Assembly: GCA_902810695.1 (NCBI GenBank)
Contig: CADDYV010000005.1
Span: 51,209-115,208 of the forward strand
Direction of reading: 5' to 3'
Length of the DNA: 64,000 nucleotides
Source: Actinomycetota bacterium
GTDB lineage: Bacteria; Actinomycetota; Rubrobacteria; Rubrobacterales; Rubrobacteraceae
The notes under the pieces are model-generated. The model had not been told where the DNA came from. It saw nothing but the letters and a program-made list of their open reading frames with translations, and did not search any database. The position numbers and the translations under genes were made by a program. Below are positions 34,419 to 42,188 of the stretch, in pieces. Positions within the stretch are counted from its first letter, which is position 1. Each line of letters begins with the position of its first letter.

Positions 34419-34517
34419 TCAGGTGGTGAAGATGTCGATCAGGGCAAAAACGGTCATTACGATCGTCGCCAGGGCAACCACTACGCCTATGACCTGTACC
34501 AGACTTTCTCTGCTCAT
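34419..34517 (-). CDS. 32-residue single-span membrane peptide
   Basis: An ATG at 34517 on the minus strand opens 32 codons: a short polar start (MSRESLVQ), one hydrophobic span (VIGVVVALATIVMTVFALI) and an acidic/polar end (DIFTT). It lies nine bases after the stop of the thioredoxin-fold gene on the same strand, the arrangement of a coupled small gene. The length and clean hydrophobic profile support a real membrane peptide. No family is recognised. Confidence 0.55.
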   Translation of the reverse strand: MSRESLVQVIGVVVALATIVMTVFALIDIFTT

Positions 34518-34526
34518 ATTCCCATT

Positions 34527-35069
34527 CTAGGGGCTTTTGGACCCTTTATCTGGATTTCTGCGCGACAGGCTCTTCTCCAGAGTCCTCTTGAGGTACTTGT
34601 CATTTTCGGGAGTGTAACCATTTTGCACGAGTTTTATTTTACCGTCCTGGATCAGGAAAAGCCTCGGCACCCGCTTGACGTTGTACATGGAGGTGAGGTT
34701 GCCTGAGGAGTCTTGCAGCACGGTGTAGGGGGCGGAGTCGGCCTTCTGGGGAGCGTTGCCTGCGTAGACGACCGCAAAGGAGACTCCCGATCCTTTGAAC
34801 TCTTTAGCCAGACGCGCGAACCCCGGACGCGCGCTGGTCGAGTACATGTTCAGGGAATCCCAGAAGGCCAGCACGTAGGTGCCCTTGTTGGAGAGCTTGA
34901 AGGTCTTACCGGCGACGTTTTTTGCGCTGAAGCTGGGTGCCTTCTGCCCTACGTTTGGGGCTGGCTGGGGCAGTGTCAGCGTGCCGGTGCCCGTCTCGGC
35001 TCCCGCGAAGCTGCGGTAGGCTACAGCTGCGATGACTACGAAAAGAGCCACGAGCGCCACGCGCTTCAT
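34527..35069 (-). CDS. Membrane-anchored thioredoxin-fold protein without CxxC
   Basis: I start at ATG 35069 (180 residues); TTG 35081 is an alternative. A signal anchor (MKRVALVALFVVIAAVAYRS) precedes a TlpA/redoxin-like domain: VGQKAPSFSAKNVAGKTFKLS, YVLAFWDSLNMYSTSARPGF, YTVLQDSSGNLTSMYNVKRVPRLFLIQDGKI. The position of the CxxC holds SLNMYS, so there is no redox cysteine at all. It probably binds or scaffolds rather than reducing disulfides. It faces outward and diverges from the D,D-carboxypeptidase gene. Confidence 0.82.
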   Translation of the reverse strand: MKRVALVALFVVIAAVAYRSFAGAETGTGTLTLPQPAPNVGQKAPSFSAKNVAGKTFKLSNKGTYVLAFWDSLNMYSTSARPGFARLAKEFKGSGVSFAVVYAGNAPQKADSAPYTVLQDSSGNLTSMYNVKRVPRLFLIQDGKIKLVQNGYTPENDKYLKRTLEKSLSRRNPDKGSKSP

Positions 35070-35112
35070 GGCTTCGAGCAACGAAATTGGGAAGAACAGT
35101 ACACGGCTTTAG

Positions 35113-35142
35113 AATTATACCTTCGTCCCTAAGCCTTGTCGT
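35113..35142 (-). promoter_or_regulatory. Promoter of the thioredoxin-fold gene
   Basis: On the minus strand ACGACA, 17 bases, TATAAT (at 35118-35113). Its -35 occupies the same bases as the -35 of the divergent + strand promoter. Confidence 0.55.
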
Positions 35143-35162
35143 GCCGGGCGAATACTTATAAT
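35136..35162 (+). promoter_or_regulatory. Promoter of the D,D-carboxypeptidase gene
   Basis: TTGTCG, 15 bases, TATAAT at 35157-35162, ten bases before the TTG start. No ribosome site is evident. Confidence 0.5.
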
Positions 35163-35172
35163 CTCAATTCCC

Positions 35173-36339
35173 TTGAACTTCGAGCGCGCAAAACTCGCCC
35201 TTGCATTCCTGCTGGTGCTTGCCGTGTGCCTCGGGGTGCGACCCGGCCCCGCCGTGGCACAGGACGCTTCCGCAACCGCGCACCATGCGCCGGAAACCCC
35301 GAAACTCGCGGCGCACGCGTGGGTGCTTGAGGATTTAAAAACCGGAGAGTACCTGGCCGGAAAAAACGCCAACCAGAGGCTTCCGATGGCCTCGACGACC
35401 AAGATCATGGACGCGCTCGTAGCCTTGAAAGCGGGAAACCTCGATAGAGAGGTAACGGTTTCGAAGAGAGCCGCCGCTTACTCGTCCCCGATCTACAGCA
35501 ACGCCGGGCTCAGGCCGGGGGATATTCTGAGCATCCGGGAGCTTCTCGAAGCGGCGCTTATCCCTTCGGCGGATGACGCGGCCTACGCCCTGGCTGAGGC
35601 TTTGGGAGACGGGAGCGCGAACCGCTTCGTGAAGGAGATGAACCGGGAAGCGAAGGTCCTCGGGCTGAAGAACACGCATTTCAAGAACCCGATAGGGCTG
35701 GATGCCAGAGGACACTATACGAGTGCTAGGGATCTCGCGACCATGACCCGCCTGGCCTTCCACTACGCTACCTTTCGCAAGATCGTCGGGACTTCCTACA
35801 CCACGATCTCAACCCAGAACAGGCAGATACCGCTCAGCAGCACGAACGAACTGCTCTCCATCTACCCGCCCGCTACCGGGGTCAAGACGGGGACGACGCC
35901 CAGGGCCGGTCCCTGCCTGGTGGCCTCTGCCACCCGCGGCGACGAGTCCTACGTTGTGGTCCTGCTCGACGACGAAAACCGGTTTCCAGACGCGGTCAAG
36001 GCGCTCGATTACGCCTTCGCGAACTACGACCGCAAAACTCTAGTTCAGGAAGGAAAGAAGTACGCCAGCCTGAAGGTGCCCTACCGGCGTAACAAAACCG
36101 TCGGGCTCGTCGCGAAAAAGAACGTGGTGGACCTGATAGCGAAGGGAGAAGACGTGAAGCGGAAGCCCGAGGTTACCAAGAATCCGCCGGACTCTGCGAG
36201 GCGCGGGGAGAAGCTCGGGGAGGTTACGGTAACGGTCGGCGGCAGGCGCGTGGGGGAGAGTTCGCTCGTGGCGAAAAGAGGTTACCAGGAACCGCCCTGG
36301 TGGCAGAGAATATGGTATACAGTGCAAGGGTTTTTCTAA
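35173..36339 (+). CDS. Serine-type D-Ala-D-Ala carboxypeptidase (S11, DacF-like)
   Basis: A 388-residue low-molecular-weight PBP starting at TTG. A signal peptide (LALAFLLVLAVCLGVRPGPAVAQ) is followed by the S11 domain with the catalytic S-x-x-K in MASTTKIMDA (about residue 73), VKTGTTPRAG (about 237) and, for the second motif, IPSADDAAYAL, where the usual Asn of S-x-N is Asp. The C-terminal segment WWQRIWYTVQGFF is an amphipathic membrane anchor. It trims the terminal D-Ala of stem peptides. The Asp variant could alter activity. Confidence 0.88.
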   Translation: MNFERAKLALAFLLVLAVCLGVRPGPAVAQDASATAHHAPETPKLAAHAWVLEDLKTGEYLAGKNANQRLPMASTTKIMDALVALKAGNLDREVTVSKRAAAYSSPIYSNAGLRPGDILSIRELLEAALIPSADDAAYALAEALGDGSANRFVKEMNREAKVLGLKNTHFKNPIGLDARGHYTSARDLATMTRLAFHYATFRKIVGTSYTTISTQNRQIPLSSTNELLSIYPPATGVKTGTTPRAGPCLVASATRGDESYVVVLLDDENRFPDAVKALDYAFANYDRKTLVQEGKKYASLKVPYRRNKTVGLVAKKNVVDLIAKGEDVKRKPEVTKNPPDSARRGEKLGEVTVTVGGRRVGESSLVAKRGYQEPPWWQRIWYTVQGFF

Positions 36340-36380
36340 AAGGGAAAGTGTTTACCTAGGGTAAAGGATAGAGGCTTGCT

Positions 36381-37337
36381 ATGATCCTGACCGTAACCCT
36401 GAATGCTGCTGTTGACAGGACTCTGGTCGTGCCGAGCCTGACGCTCGGCCAGCGGCACCGGGCACAGGAGAGCATCGCGCTCGCCGGCGGCAAGGGAATA
36501 AACGTGGCGAGGAGCTTGAGGGCACTGGGCGTTCCGGTGCTCGCGACCGGGTTCGTTGGCGGACGCAACGGGGACGCCATCCGCGATGGGCTCTCGGAGG
36601 CGGCTATACCGTTCGATCTGGTCGAGATAAAGGGACATTCGCGCACCTCGACGGCGATCGTGGACCCGACCAACGGAACCCAGACGGAGATCAACGAGTA
36701 CGGTCCGTCCGTGAGCGTTGATGAAGCCAGGGAGTTCACCGGCCGTTTCGAGCACCTGATGGAGTACGCGACGGCGGTGGTCTTTGCCGGAAGCCTCCCG
36801 CGGGGGGTGGAAAACAGCTTCCTGGTAGACCTCGTGTATCGCGCCCACGAGCGCGGCCTCTACACCGTTGTGGACGCTCCCCCGACGGTGCTGCAGGCGG
36901 CGCTCAAGGTTGAGCCCTCGCTCGTGAGTCCCAACCAGGACGAGGCCGAGAGCGTCATCGGATTCGACTTCATCGAAGAAGAGGATTTCCTGCGGGGGCT
37001 GGGGAGGTTGATCGAACTCGGTGCGGAAACGGCGTGCATCACCTCCCCTGAGGGCCACTCGTACCTGACGGTGGAAGATGGAGTTCTCTCGGCCCAGGCT
37101 CCCAAAGTGGAAGCCCTCTCGCCCGTTGGGAGCGGGGACGCCTATCTCGCGGGGCTTCTGGCCGGGCTCTTGCACCGCAAACTCTCCAGAGCAGACGCGG
37201 TGCGACTGGCCGCCGGGTGCGCCGCCGCGAACGCCGAAACCCTGGGAGCAGGCGTCTTCGAGAGCCGCCGGGCGGAAGAGCTTGCCAGGGAGGTCGTCGT
37301 GGAAACCATTCAGAGCCTGGAGTCGGAGAGGGTCTAG
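36381..37337 (+). CDS. PfkB-family hexose kinase (1-phosphofructokinase/tagatose-6-phosphate kinase type)
   Basis: A 318-residue ribokinase-superfamily enzyme: MILTVTLNAAVDRTLVVP, the Gly-rich LAGGKGINVARSLRALG, VFAGSLPRGVENSFL and the catalytic SPVGSGDAYLAGLLAG. The NAAVD-R start is typical of the FruK/LacC/Pfk-2 branch that phosphorylates a sugar phosphate. No PTS or transporter gene is adjacent, so the substrate (fructose-1-P, fructose-6-P or tagatose-6-P) is undecided. GAGG precedes the ATG. A paralogue occurs at 55361-56305. Confidence 0.85.
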   Translation: MILTVTLNAAVDRTLVVPSLTLGQRHRAQESIALAGGKGINVARSLRALGVPVLATGFVGGRNGDAIRDGLSEAAIPFDLVEIKGHSRTSTAIVDPTNGTQTEINEYGPSVSVDEAREFTGRFEHLMEYATAVVFAGSLPRGVENSFLVDLVYRAHERGLYTVVDAPPTVLQAALKVEPSLVSPNQDEAESVIGFDFIEEEDFLRGLGRLIELGAETACITSPEGHSYLTVEDGVLSAQAPKVEALSPVGSGDAYLAGLLAGLLHRKLSRADAVRLAAGCAAANAETLGAGVFESRRAEELAREVVVETIQSLESERV

Positions 37338-37374
37338 CGGGAACGCCGCTCTAGCCAGAATACCTTGCTCCTCA

Positions 37375-37383
37375 TGCTAGAAT
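37375..37383 (+). promoter_or_regulatory. trxA extended -10 element
   Basis: TGCTAGAAT, a TG-n extended -10 with TAGAAT, 46 bases before the trxA ATG. The same TGCTA-type element precedes murE, hup and tRNA-Pro. Confidence 0.5.
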
Positions 37384-37429
37384 CTCTGGTGCCAGAAGTG
37401 GTATTTCAAGAGACGGAGGTTTTTGAGAT

Positions 37430-37741
37430 ATGGCTGTTAGAGAGGTTACCGACGCCACTTTCGAAAGTGAGGTTTTGAAGTCCGAGAAACCGGTTATCGT
37501 GGACTTCTGGGCGCCGTGGTGCGCGCCGTGCCGCAGGGTATCACCGATCCTGGACGAACTATCCGAGAGCAGGGACGATATCAGCTTCGTCAAGCTCAAT
37601 GTAGACGATAATCCCGCGACGGCGATGAACTACAGCGTCTCCAGCATCCCGACCATCGTCCGGTTCGAGGGGGGAGAGGTTGCCCGGCAGGCCATCGGTG
37701 CTCTGCCCAGAAACCAGCTCTCCTCGCAGCTCGGGCTGTGA
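37430..37741 (+). CDS. trxA: Thioredoxin
   Basis: A 103-residue thioredoxin with VIVDFWAPWCAPCRRVSPIL. The active site is CAPC instead of the standard CGPC, which tends to shift redox potential. The cis-proline loop is SSIPTIVRFEGGE. It reduces cytoplasmic disulfides with thioredoxin reductase. GGAGGT precedes the ATG; a hairpin follows. Confidence 0.93.
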   Translation: MAVREVTDATFESEVLKSEKPVIVDFWAPWCAPCRRVSPILDELSESRDDISFVKLNVDDNPATAMNYSVSSIPTIVRFEGGEVARQAIGALPRNQLSSQLGL

Positions 37742-37754
37742 TTGCACCCGCGGG

Positions 37755-37777
37755 GCCGGGAAGATAAAATTCCCGGC
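37755..37777 (+). terminator. Hairpin after trxA
   Basis: GCCGGGAA pairs with TTCCCGGC around a seven-base loop; no T-run follows. Confidence 0.5.
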
Positions 37778-37848
37778 GTAGATCCGCTGTAGCCTCACTT
37801 GTAAAAGGTCTTGTGCAGGAATCAGAGGACAGATAGGAGGAGATAAAG

Positions 37849-38118
37849 ATGAAGTTCAAGCCTCTAGGAGAGCGCGCGCTGGTCAAGCTGGTCGAGCGCG
37901 AGGAGAAGACGGCTTCCGGGATAGTGCTGCCCGATACGGCCAAGGAGAAGCCGCAGACGGCAGAGGTTATTGCGGTCGGTGAGTTCGAGGATGGAATAAA
38001 GCTCAACACCGGCGATGTCGTCGTCTTCGCCAAGTACTCGGGGACCGAGATCAAGCTGGACGGCGAGGACTACATGATTCTCGACGCCGACGACATTCTC
38101 GGGGTGGTCGAAGACTAA
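37849..38118 (+). CDS. groES: Co-chaperonin GroES
   Basis: An 89-residue Cpn10: [34 protein letters not shown] (mobile loop TASGIVLP), [33 protein letters not shown]. It caps GroEL. groEL is not next to it: a hairpin and a cell-wall amidase gene follow. No CIRCE element (TTAGCACTC-type repeat) is seen upstream. AGGAGG precedes the ATG. Confidence 0.95.
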   Translation: MKFKPLGERALVKLVEREEKTASGIVLPDTAKEKPQTAEVIAVGEFEDGIKLNTGDVVVFAKYSGTEIKLDGEDYMILDADDILGVVED

Positions 38119-38158
38119 ATCCCCGGATTAATCGGGAGAGCACTCAGGAGTCTCAAGG

Positions 38159-38188
38159 CGCCGGGCATTTCGAGAAAAGTGCCCGGCG
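38159..38188 (+). terminator. Hairpin after groES
   Basis: CGCCGGGCA pairs with TGCCCGGCG around a 12-base loop; only a weak T content follows. It confirms that groES is transcribed without groEL. Confidence 0.55.
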
Positions 38189-38255
38189 TCTGGTTATCAG
38201 GAAGTTTTAGCCGTATCTCCAGAGAGCGAGATGGAGGGGGAGGCGGATCCAGGCT

Positions 38256-39326
38256 GTGCGAACGCTGCGAAGGGGAGACAGGGGCCGGGAGGTCGTAGAC
38301 TTACAGACGAGGTTGCACTCGCTAGGGTTCGACCTCGGCGACCGGGGGATAGACGGCGTGTTCAGGCCCGAGACGGAGATCGCTGTCAAGGCCTTTCAGC
38401 GGGAGGCTGGTGTCCTGGCCGACGGGCTTGTTGGGCCCGTTACGTGGCGTGAGATCGTCGAGGCGGGCTACCGTCCGGGCAGTCGCATGCTCTACCTGCG
38501 CCAGCCGCCGTTCAGGGGGGCGGACGTGGCGGAGATGCAGCGGATGCTCAATGACCTCGGCTTCGATCCCGGAGCGGTCAACGGCCTTTTTGATGTACGC
38601 ACTGCCCGGGCCGTTATTGATTTCCAGAAGAACAGCGGCCTCGAAGTGGACGGTGTGGTAGATGACACGGTCTTCAAGGTACTCGCCACCTACGCCGGAC
38701 AGTCTTTGGGTACACACCAGATCCCGGACAAAAACGACGGCTATTTTCCCGAGAGCCTCTTCTGCGGGACCGTCGTCGTGGACGCCGCCCACGGGGGTAG
38801 GGACTCCGGGTACACGGCCCGAAACAGGCTCTCAGAGGCGGCTTTGAACCTGGCGGTGGCCCACGAGTTGGCCCGGATCCTGCCGGCCAGAGAAGTTCTC
38901 CTGACTCGCAGCGATGATGAGGAAGTGTCCTCAGCCGACCGGGCTTACCTCGCCAACTCCTCTGGAGCGAAGATGGTGATATCGATCCACCACGCCCACC
39001 ATCACACCCCTTCTGCGCACGGGACGGCTTCTTTCTACTTCGAGAGGATGGGCTACCGCTCGCACCGGGGCAAGATGGCTGCGACCTACATACAGAGAGG
39101 GGTCAGCGAGGCTCTGGGGACGTGCGACATCGGAGAGTTCGGGCGCTCGTACGACATCCTGCGCGAGACGAACATCCCCGCCGTCATGGTCGAACCGCTG
39201 TTTCTGAGCAACCCACGTGAGCTGGAGATCGCCTCGGACCCTGGCTATCCCGCCACAGTCGCCGAGGCCATCGCCGGGGCTCTGGAACTCTACGCCAACC
39301 GGGACAGAGAGTTTATAGCGGTGTAG
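38256..39326 (+). CDS. N-acetylmuramoyl-L-alanine amidase with two peptidoglycan-binding domains
   Basis: A 356-residue protein from GTG 38256. Two PG_binding_1 repeats come first (VDLQTRLHSLGFDLGD...IAVKAFQREAGV and MQRMLNDLGFDPGAVNG...VIDFQKNSGLEVDG, residues 1-140), then an Amidase_3 domain with VVVDAAHGGRDSG (Zn His), SEAALNLAVAHELA, ISIHHAHHH (second His) and VMVEPLFLSN (catalytic Glu). It cleaves the MurNAc-L-Ala bond. No signal peptide is visible; actinobacterial members of this layout (CwlM-like) can be cytoplasmic regulators of wall synthesis rather than exported hydrolases. Confidence 0.88.
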   Translation: MRTLRRGDRGREVVDLQTRLHSLGFDLGDRGIDGVFRPETEIAVKAFQREAGVLADGLVGPVTWREIVEAGYRPGSRMLYLRQPPFRGADVAEMQRMLNDLGFDPGAVNGLFDVRTARAVIDFQKNSGLEVDGVVDDTVFKVLATYAGQSLGTHQIPDKNDGYFPESLFCGTVVVDAAHGGRDSGYTARNRLSEAALNLAVAHELARILPAREVLLTRSDDEEVSSADRAYLANSSGAKMVISIHHAHHHTPSAHGTASFYFERMGYRSHRGKMAATYIQRGVSEALGTCDIGEFGRSYDILRETNIPAVMVEPLFLSNPRELEIASDPGYPATVAEAIAGALELYANRDREFIAV

Positions 39327-39360
39327 CCGGTTGGATCTCTGCTGAAGACAGAAGTTCGAC

Positions 39361-39369
39361 TGCTATAAT
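39361..39369 (+). promoter_or_regulatory. Extended -10 for tRNA-Pro
   Basis: TGCTATAAT, an extended -10 with a perfect TATAAT, 12 bases before the mature tRNA. Confidence 0.6.
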
Positions 39370-39381
39370 ACTGTCCGCAGT

Positions 39382-39455
39382 CGGGACGTAGCGCAGCCTG
39401 GTAGCGCGCCTCGTTCGGGACGAGGAGGTCGGAGGTTCAAATCCTCTCGTCCCGA
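39382..39455 (+). tRNA. tRNA-Pro (anticodon CGG)
   Basis: 74 bases fold into a full cloverleaf: acceptor CGGGACG/CGTCCCG with discriminator A, D arm GCGC/GCGC, anticodon stem CCTCG/CGAGG around TTCGGGA (anticodon CGG at 39416-39418), and T arm GGAGG-TTCAAAT-CCTCT. CCA is not encoded. A T-run follows at once and acts as terminator. Confidence 0.95.
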
Positions 39456-39514
39456 CTTTTTAACTATCAGCCTTTCTTTCGCTGTTCGCTGATACCTGAC
39501 CGCTGGTGGCTAAT

Positions 39515-41407
39515 TCACAGCCCCGCTTCTTCGGCTTCGGAGAGCAGGTCTTCCCAGTCCGAGTAGAGCCCTTCGAGCGCGCTCTTTAGCTGGCGGTGTT
39601 CGAGTACGACCTCGCGGGAACGTTTGCCGTCGGCGTAGAGCTCGGAGGTGGCAAGCTCTTTCTCCAGGCGGCTCAGGCGGCGCTCGGTGGCGTCTATCTC
39701 TCCCTCTACCGCGACGAGCCGGGTGGCGAGCACGTTCTGGTTTTTGTCCAGGCCGGGCCTGACCCGGCGGCGAGGCTTTCTGGAGCCTTCTTTTGCATCC
39801 AGGCGGTGGTGCGAGCGGTAGTAGTCGTAGCCGCCCAGGTAGTTGGTGAGTGCCTTGTTTTCCAGCTCGACGACGCGGGTAGCAAGCTTGCGCAGGAAGT
39901 AGCGGTCGTGGGAGACGAAGAAGAGCGTGCCCCGGTAGTTCAAAAGCGCCTCTTCCAGCGCCTCGCGGGCAGGGATGTCGAGGTCGTTGGTCGGCTCGTC
40001 CAGCAGCAGGAAGTTGGCATCGCTGGCGACGATCTCGGCCAGAGACAGCCTGTTTTTCTCTCCGCCGGAAAGCGAGGAGACTTTCTTGAAGACATCCTCG
40101 CCGGAGAAGAGAAACGCTCCGAGCAGGTCCCGCGCATCCGGGGGATCCAGGCCCGTTGTATCCCTGGTCTCTTCGAGCACGGTTTTTCTCGGGTCGAGGC
40201 GGGAGAGTTGCTGATCCTGGTAGGCGATGGAGACGTTGTGGCCGAGGCGTACGGAGCCCGCCTGCGGTTCGAGTTCCCCGGCGGCGAGGCGCATGATCGT
40301 GCTCTTGCCCGCTCCGTTAGGACCGAGGAGCGCCACCCGCTCGCCGCGCTCGATGATGATCTCCAGGTCTTTCAGGAGAGGTTCTGCGGAGTCCTCGTAG
40401 CCGTAGCGCACGCCCTCCATCTCCAGGACTACCCGGCCCGCGCGGGCGGTCTGGTTACCGAGATCCAGCCTGATATTCTTCTGGCGGGTGTTGGGGGCTT
40501 CGATCTTCTCCATCCGGTCGAGAAGCTTCTGCTTGCTCTTGGCCTGGCTGGCCTTACGCGCTTTGGCCCGGTTCTTCTCGATGAACCGCTCCAGTTGCGC
40601 CCGGCGCTCGGCGTTCGCCTTGGCCTTGCGGGAGAGTTGCTCGGCGCGGGCCTTCTTCTCGGCGGCATACTTCGTGTAGTTGCCGACATAGCGGGTGACC
40701 CTGCCAGCTTCGAGCTCCAGGATGGAGCCTGCGACGTTATCCAGGAAGTAGCGGTCGTGGGAGACGACGAGGACCGCCGACTTCGCGCCCTTGACGAAGT
40801 TCTCCAGCCACTCTATCGCCCGCAGGTCGAGGTGGTTGGTAGGCTCGTCCAGCAGCACGAGGTCCGGCTCCGAGAGCAGGAGCCGGGCGAGCGCGATGCG
40901 GCTCTGCTCACCGCCGGAGAACGAGCCCACGGGGCGCTTCCATTGTTCCGGGGCGAACCCGAGCGAGGAGAGCGCCGAGGCCGCCCGCGCCCGGTACTCG
41001 TAGCCCCCGTCGCGCTCGAACTCGGCCTGCAGCCGCCCGTAGCGTTCCAGGAACGCATCCGAGGGAGAGTCAGAGAGCCGCGATTCGAGTTCTTTCAGCT
41101 CTTGTTCGCGTTCGATGAGGGGCTCGAAGACGGAGAGAAGTTCATCTTGCACGGGGATTTTGCCCCGCTCGCCAGCATAGAGGCTCTGCGAGGTCATCCC
41201 CACGTTCGCGCCGCCCACCCGCTCGACGGTCCCCGAGTCGGGCTCCAGCTTGCCCGCGAGGATGTTCAGAAGCGTCGTCTTGCCGACACCGTTGCGGCCT
41301 ATCAGCCCGATCTTCTCTCCAGCCTCGATCGAGAGCGAAGCCCCGGAGAGGACTTTTACCGCTCCGCCGTGGTACTTTACGAGATCCCTTGCGACAATCA
41401 CTTTCAT
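39515..41407 (-). CDS. ABC-F family ATPase (Uup-like)
   Basis: A 630-residue protein starting at ATG 41407. Two ABC cassettes without membrane domains: Walker A GLIGRNGVGKTTLL and ALLGPNGAGKSTIM, signatures SGGEQSRIALARLLL and SGGEKNRLSLAEIV, Walker B LVLLDEPTNHLD and FLLLDEPTNDLD. The inter-domain linker is rich in Lys/Arg (KARAEQLSRKAKANAERRAQ), and the C-terminus is a coiled-coil extension, as in Uup. Such proteins act on the ribosome or on DNA replication intermediates. Its start codon overlaps the divergent methyltransferase ATG, and TATAAT lies nine bases before it. Confidence 0.9.
   Translation of the reverse strand: MKVIVARDLVKYHGGAVKVLSGASLSIEAGEKIGLIGRNGVGKTTLLNILAGKLEPDSGTVERVGGANVGMTSQSLYAGERGKIPVQDELLSVFEPLIEREQELKELESRLSDSPSDAFLERYGRLQAEFERDGGYEYRARAASALSSLGFAPEQWKRPVGSFSGGEQSRIALARLLLSEPDLVLLDEPTNHLDLRAIEWLENFVKGAKSAVLVVSHDRYFLDNVAGSILELEAGRVTRYVGNYTKYAAEKKARAEQLSRKAKANAERRAQLERFIEKNRAKARKASQAKSKQKLLDRMEKIEAPNTRQKNIRLDLGNQTARAGRVVLEMEGVRYGYEDSAEPLLKDLEIIIERGERVALLGPNGAGKSTIMRLAAGELEPQAGSVRLGHNVSIAYQDQQLSRLDPRKTVLEETRDTTGLDPPDARDLLGAFLFSGEDVFKKVSSLSGGEKNRLSLAEIVASDANFLLLDEPTNDLDIPAREALEEALLNYRGTLFFVSHDRYFLRKLATRVVELENKALTNYLGGYDYYRSHHRLDAKEGSRKPRRRVRPGLDKNQNVLATRLVAVEGEIDATERRLSRLEKELATSELYADGKRSREVVLEHRQLKSALEGLYSDWEDLLSEAEEAGL
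41393..41398 (+). promoter_or_regulatory. Candidate -10 for the methyltransferase gene
   Basis: GACAAT, seven bases before ATG 41406, inside the first codons of the divergent ABC-F gene. No ribosome site is present. Confidence 0.35.
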
Positions 41408-42188
41408 GACAGAGGGATTATACAAAGGAGACCCTCTGACGCCGGAAGAGCGGGAGGAGTTCGAGGCGGACCTGATATCCTTCTGCGACCGGGAGCTTGA
41501 CCTTCTCGGAGATATCCACGGCCTCGACGTTCTCTATGCGGGCGGCACCTCCCTGCTCTGGATAGAGGGCCTGAGTCAGCGTGTCGGAAATAATGGAAGC
41601 CTTACCGCCCTCGACAACGACGCAGAGAGCGTAGAAGAGACGCGAGGTCTTCTTGCCGAAGCGGAACTCGTCGCTCCGGTCGAGCTTGTTTTGGGAGACG
41701 TTTTCGAGCCCCTGTTTGCGGGTGGAATATTCGACCTCGTCTACTCCGCTGGGCTCTTTCACGAACTCGATGTGGCGCGGAGGTCCGCGGAAGAGGCGCT
41801 CTCGGCCCTGGCTTCCGTGGTGCGGCCAGGCGGAAGGGTGGCAACCAGCGACTTCGTGAATTCGACACCCGCGGTCCAGCTCGAAGACGAGGCTCTCCAG
41901 AAGGAACTCGCTCGTGAAGCATTTGGGAAGATCCTCTACGGAATCGGCCCCCCGGAACGGCTCGTGACGCTGCATGAAGCCATTCTTGCAAATGTGAAGT
42001 GGCATATCTTGCCTCCTTACCCTATCCGCCGCCTGGAAAAAGTGGTTCTAGCCGAGGAGAGACATCAGCCTTCTTTTTCGATGGGTCCGCTTCGCGAGCG
42101 TTACGGGGATTTACGGGAGCGCGTCCGGCAGGAAGGTTACACCCGCCCGGCGACACTGTTCGTGGAAGGGGTCGTGCCCGGAAGTTAG
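41406..42188 (+). CDS. Class I SAM-dependent methyltransferase
   Basis: A 260-residue protein from ATG 41406. The SAM fold is visible: LDVLYAGGTSLLWIEGLSQ (motif I region, with AGGTS in place of GxGxG), LTALDNDAESVEETRGLL (acidic loop), ELVLGDVFEPLFAGGIFDLVYSAGLFHEL, and VVRPGGRVATSDF. The substrate is unknown. Its ATG shares two bases with the ATG of the divergent ABC-F gene, and there is no ribosome site, so both genes seem to be read from leaderless mRNAs. Confidence 0.8.
   Translation: MTEGLYKGDPLTPEEREEFEADLISFCDRELDLLGDIHGLDVLYAGGTSLLWIEGLSQRVGNNGSLTALDNDAESVEETRGLLAEAELVAPVELVLGDVFEPLFAGGIFDLVYSAGLFHELDVARRSAEEALSALASVVRPGGRVATSDFVNSTPAVQLEDEALQKELAREAFGKILYGIGPPERLVTLHEAILANVKWHILPPYPIRRLEKVVLAEERHQPSFSMGPLRERYGDLRERVRQEGYTRPATLFVEGVVPGS
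41417..41422 (-). promoter_or_regulatory. -10 box of the ABC-F gene, leaderless-type
   Basis: On the minus strand TATAAT directly preceded by TG, nine bases before ATG 41407, inside the coding sequence of the divergent methyltransferase. No ribosome site is present. Confidence 0.6.
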
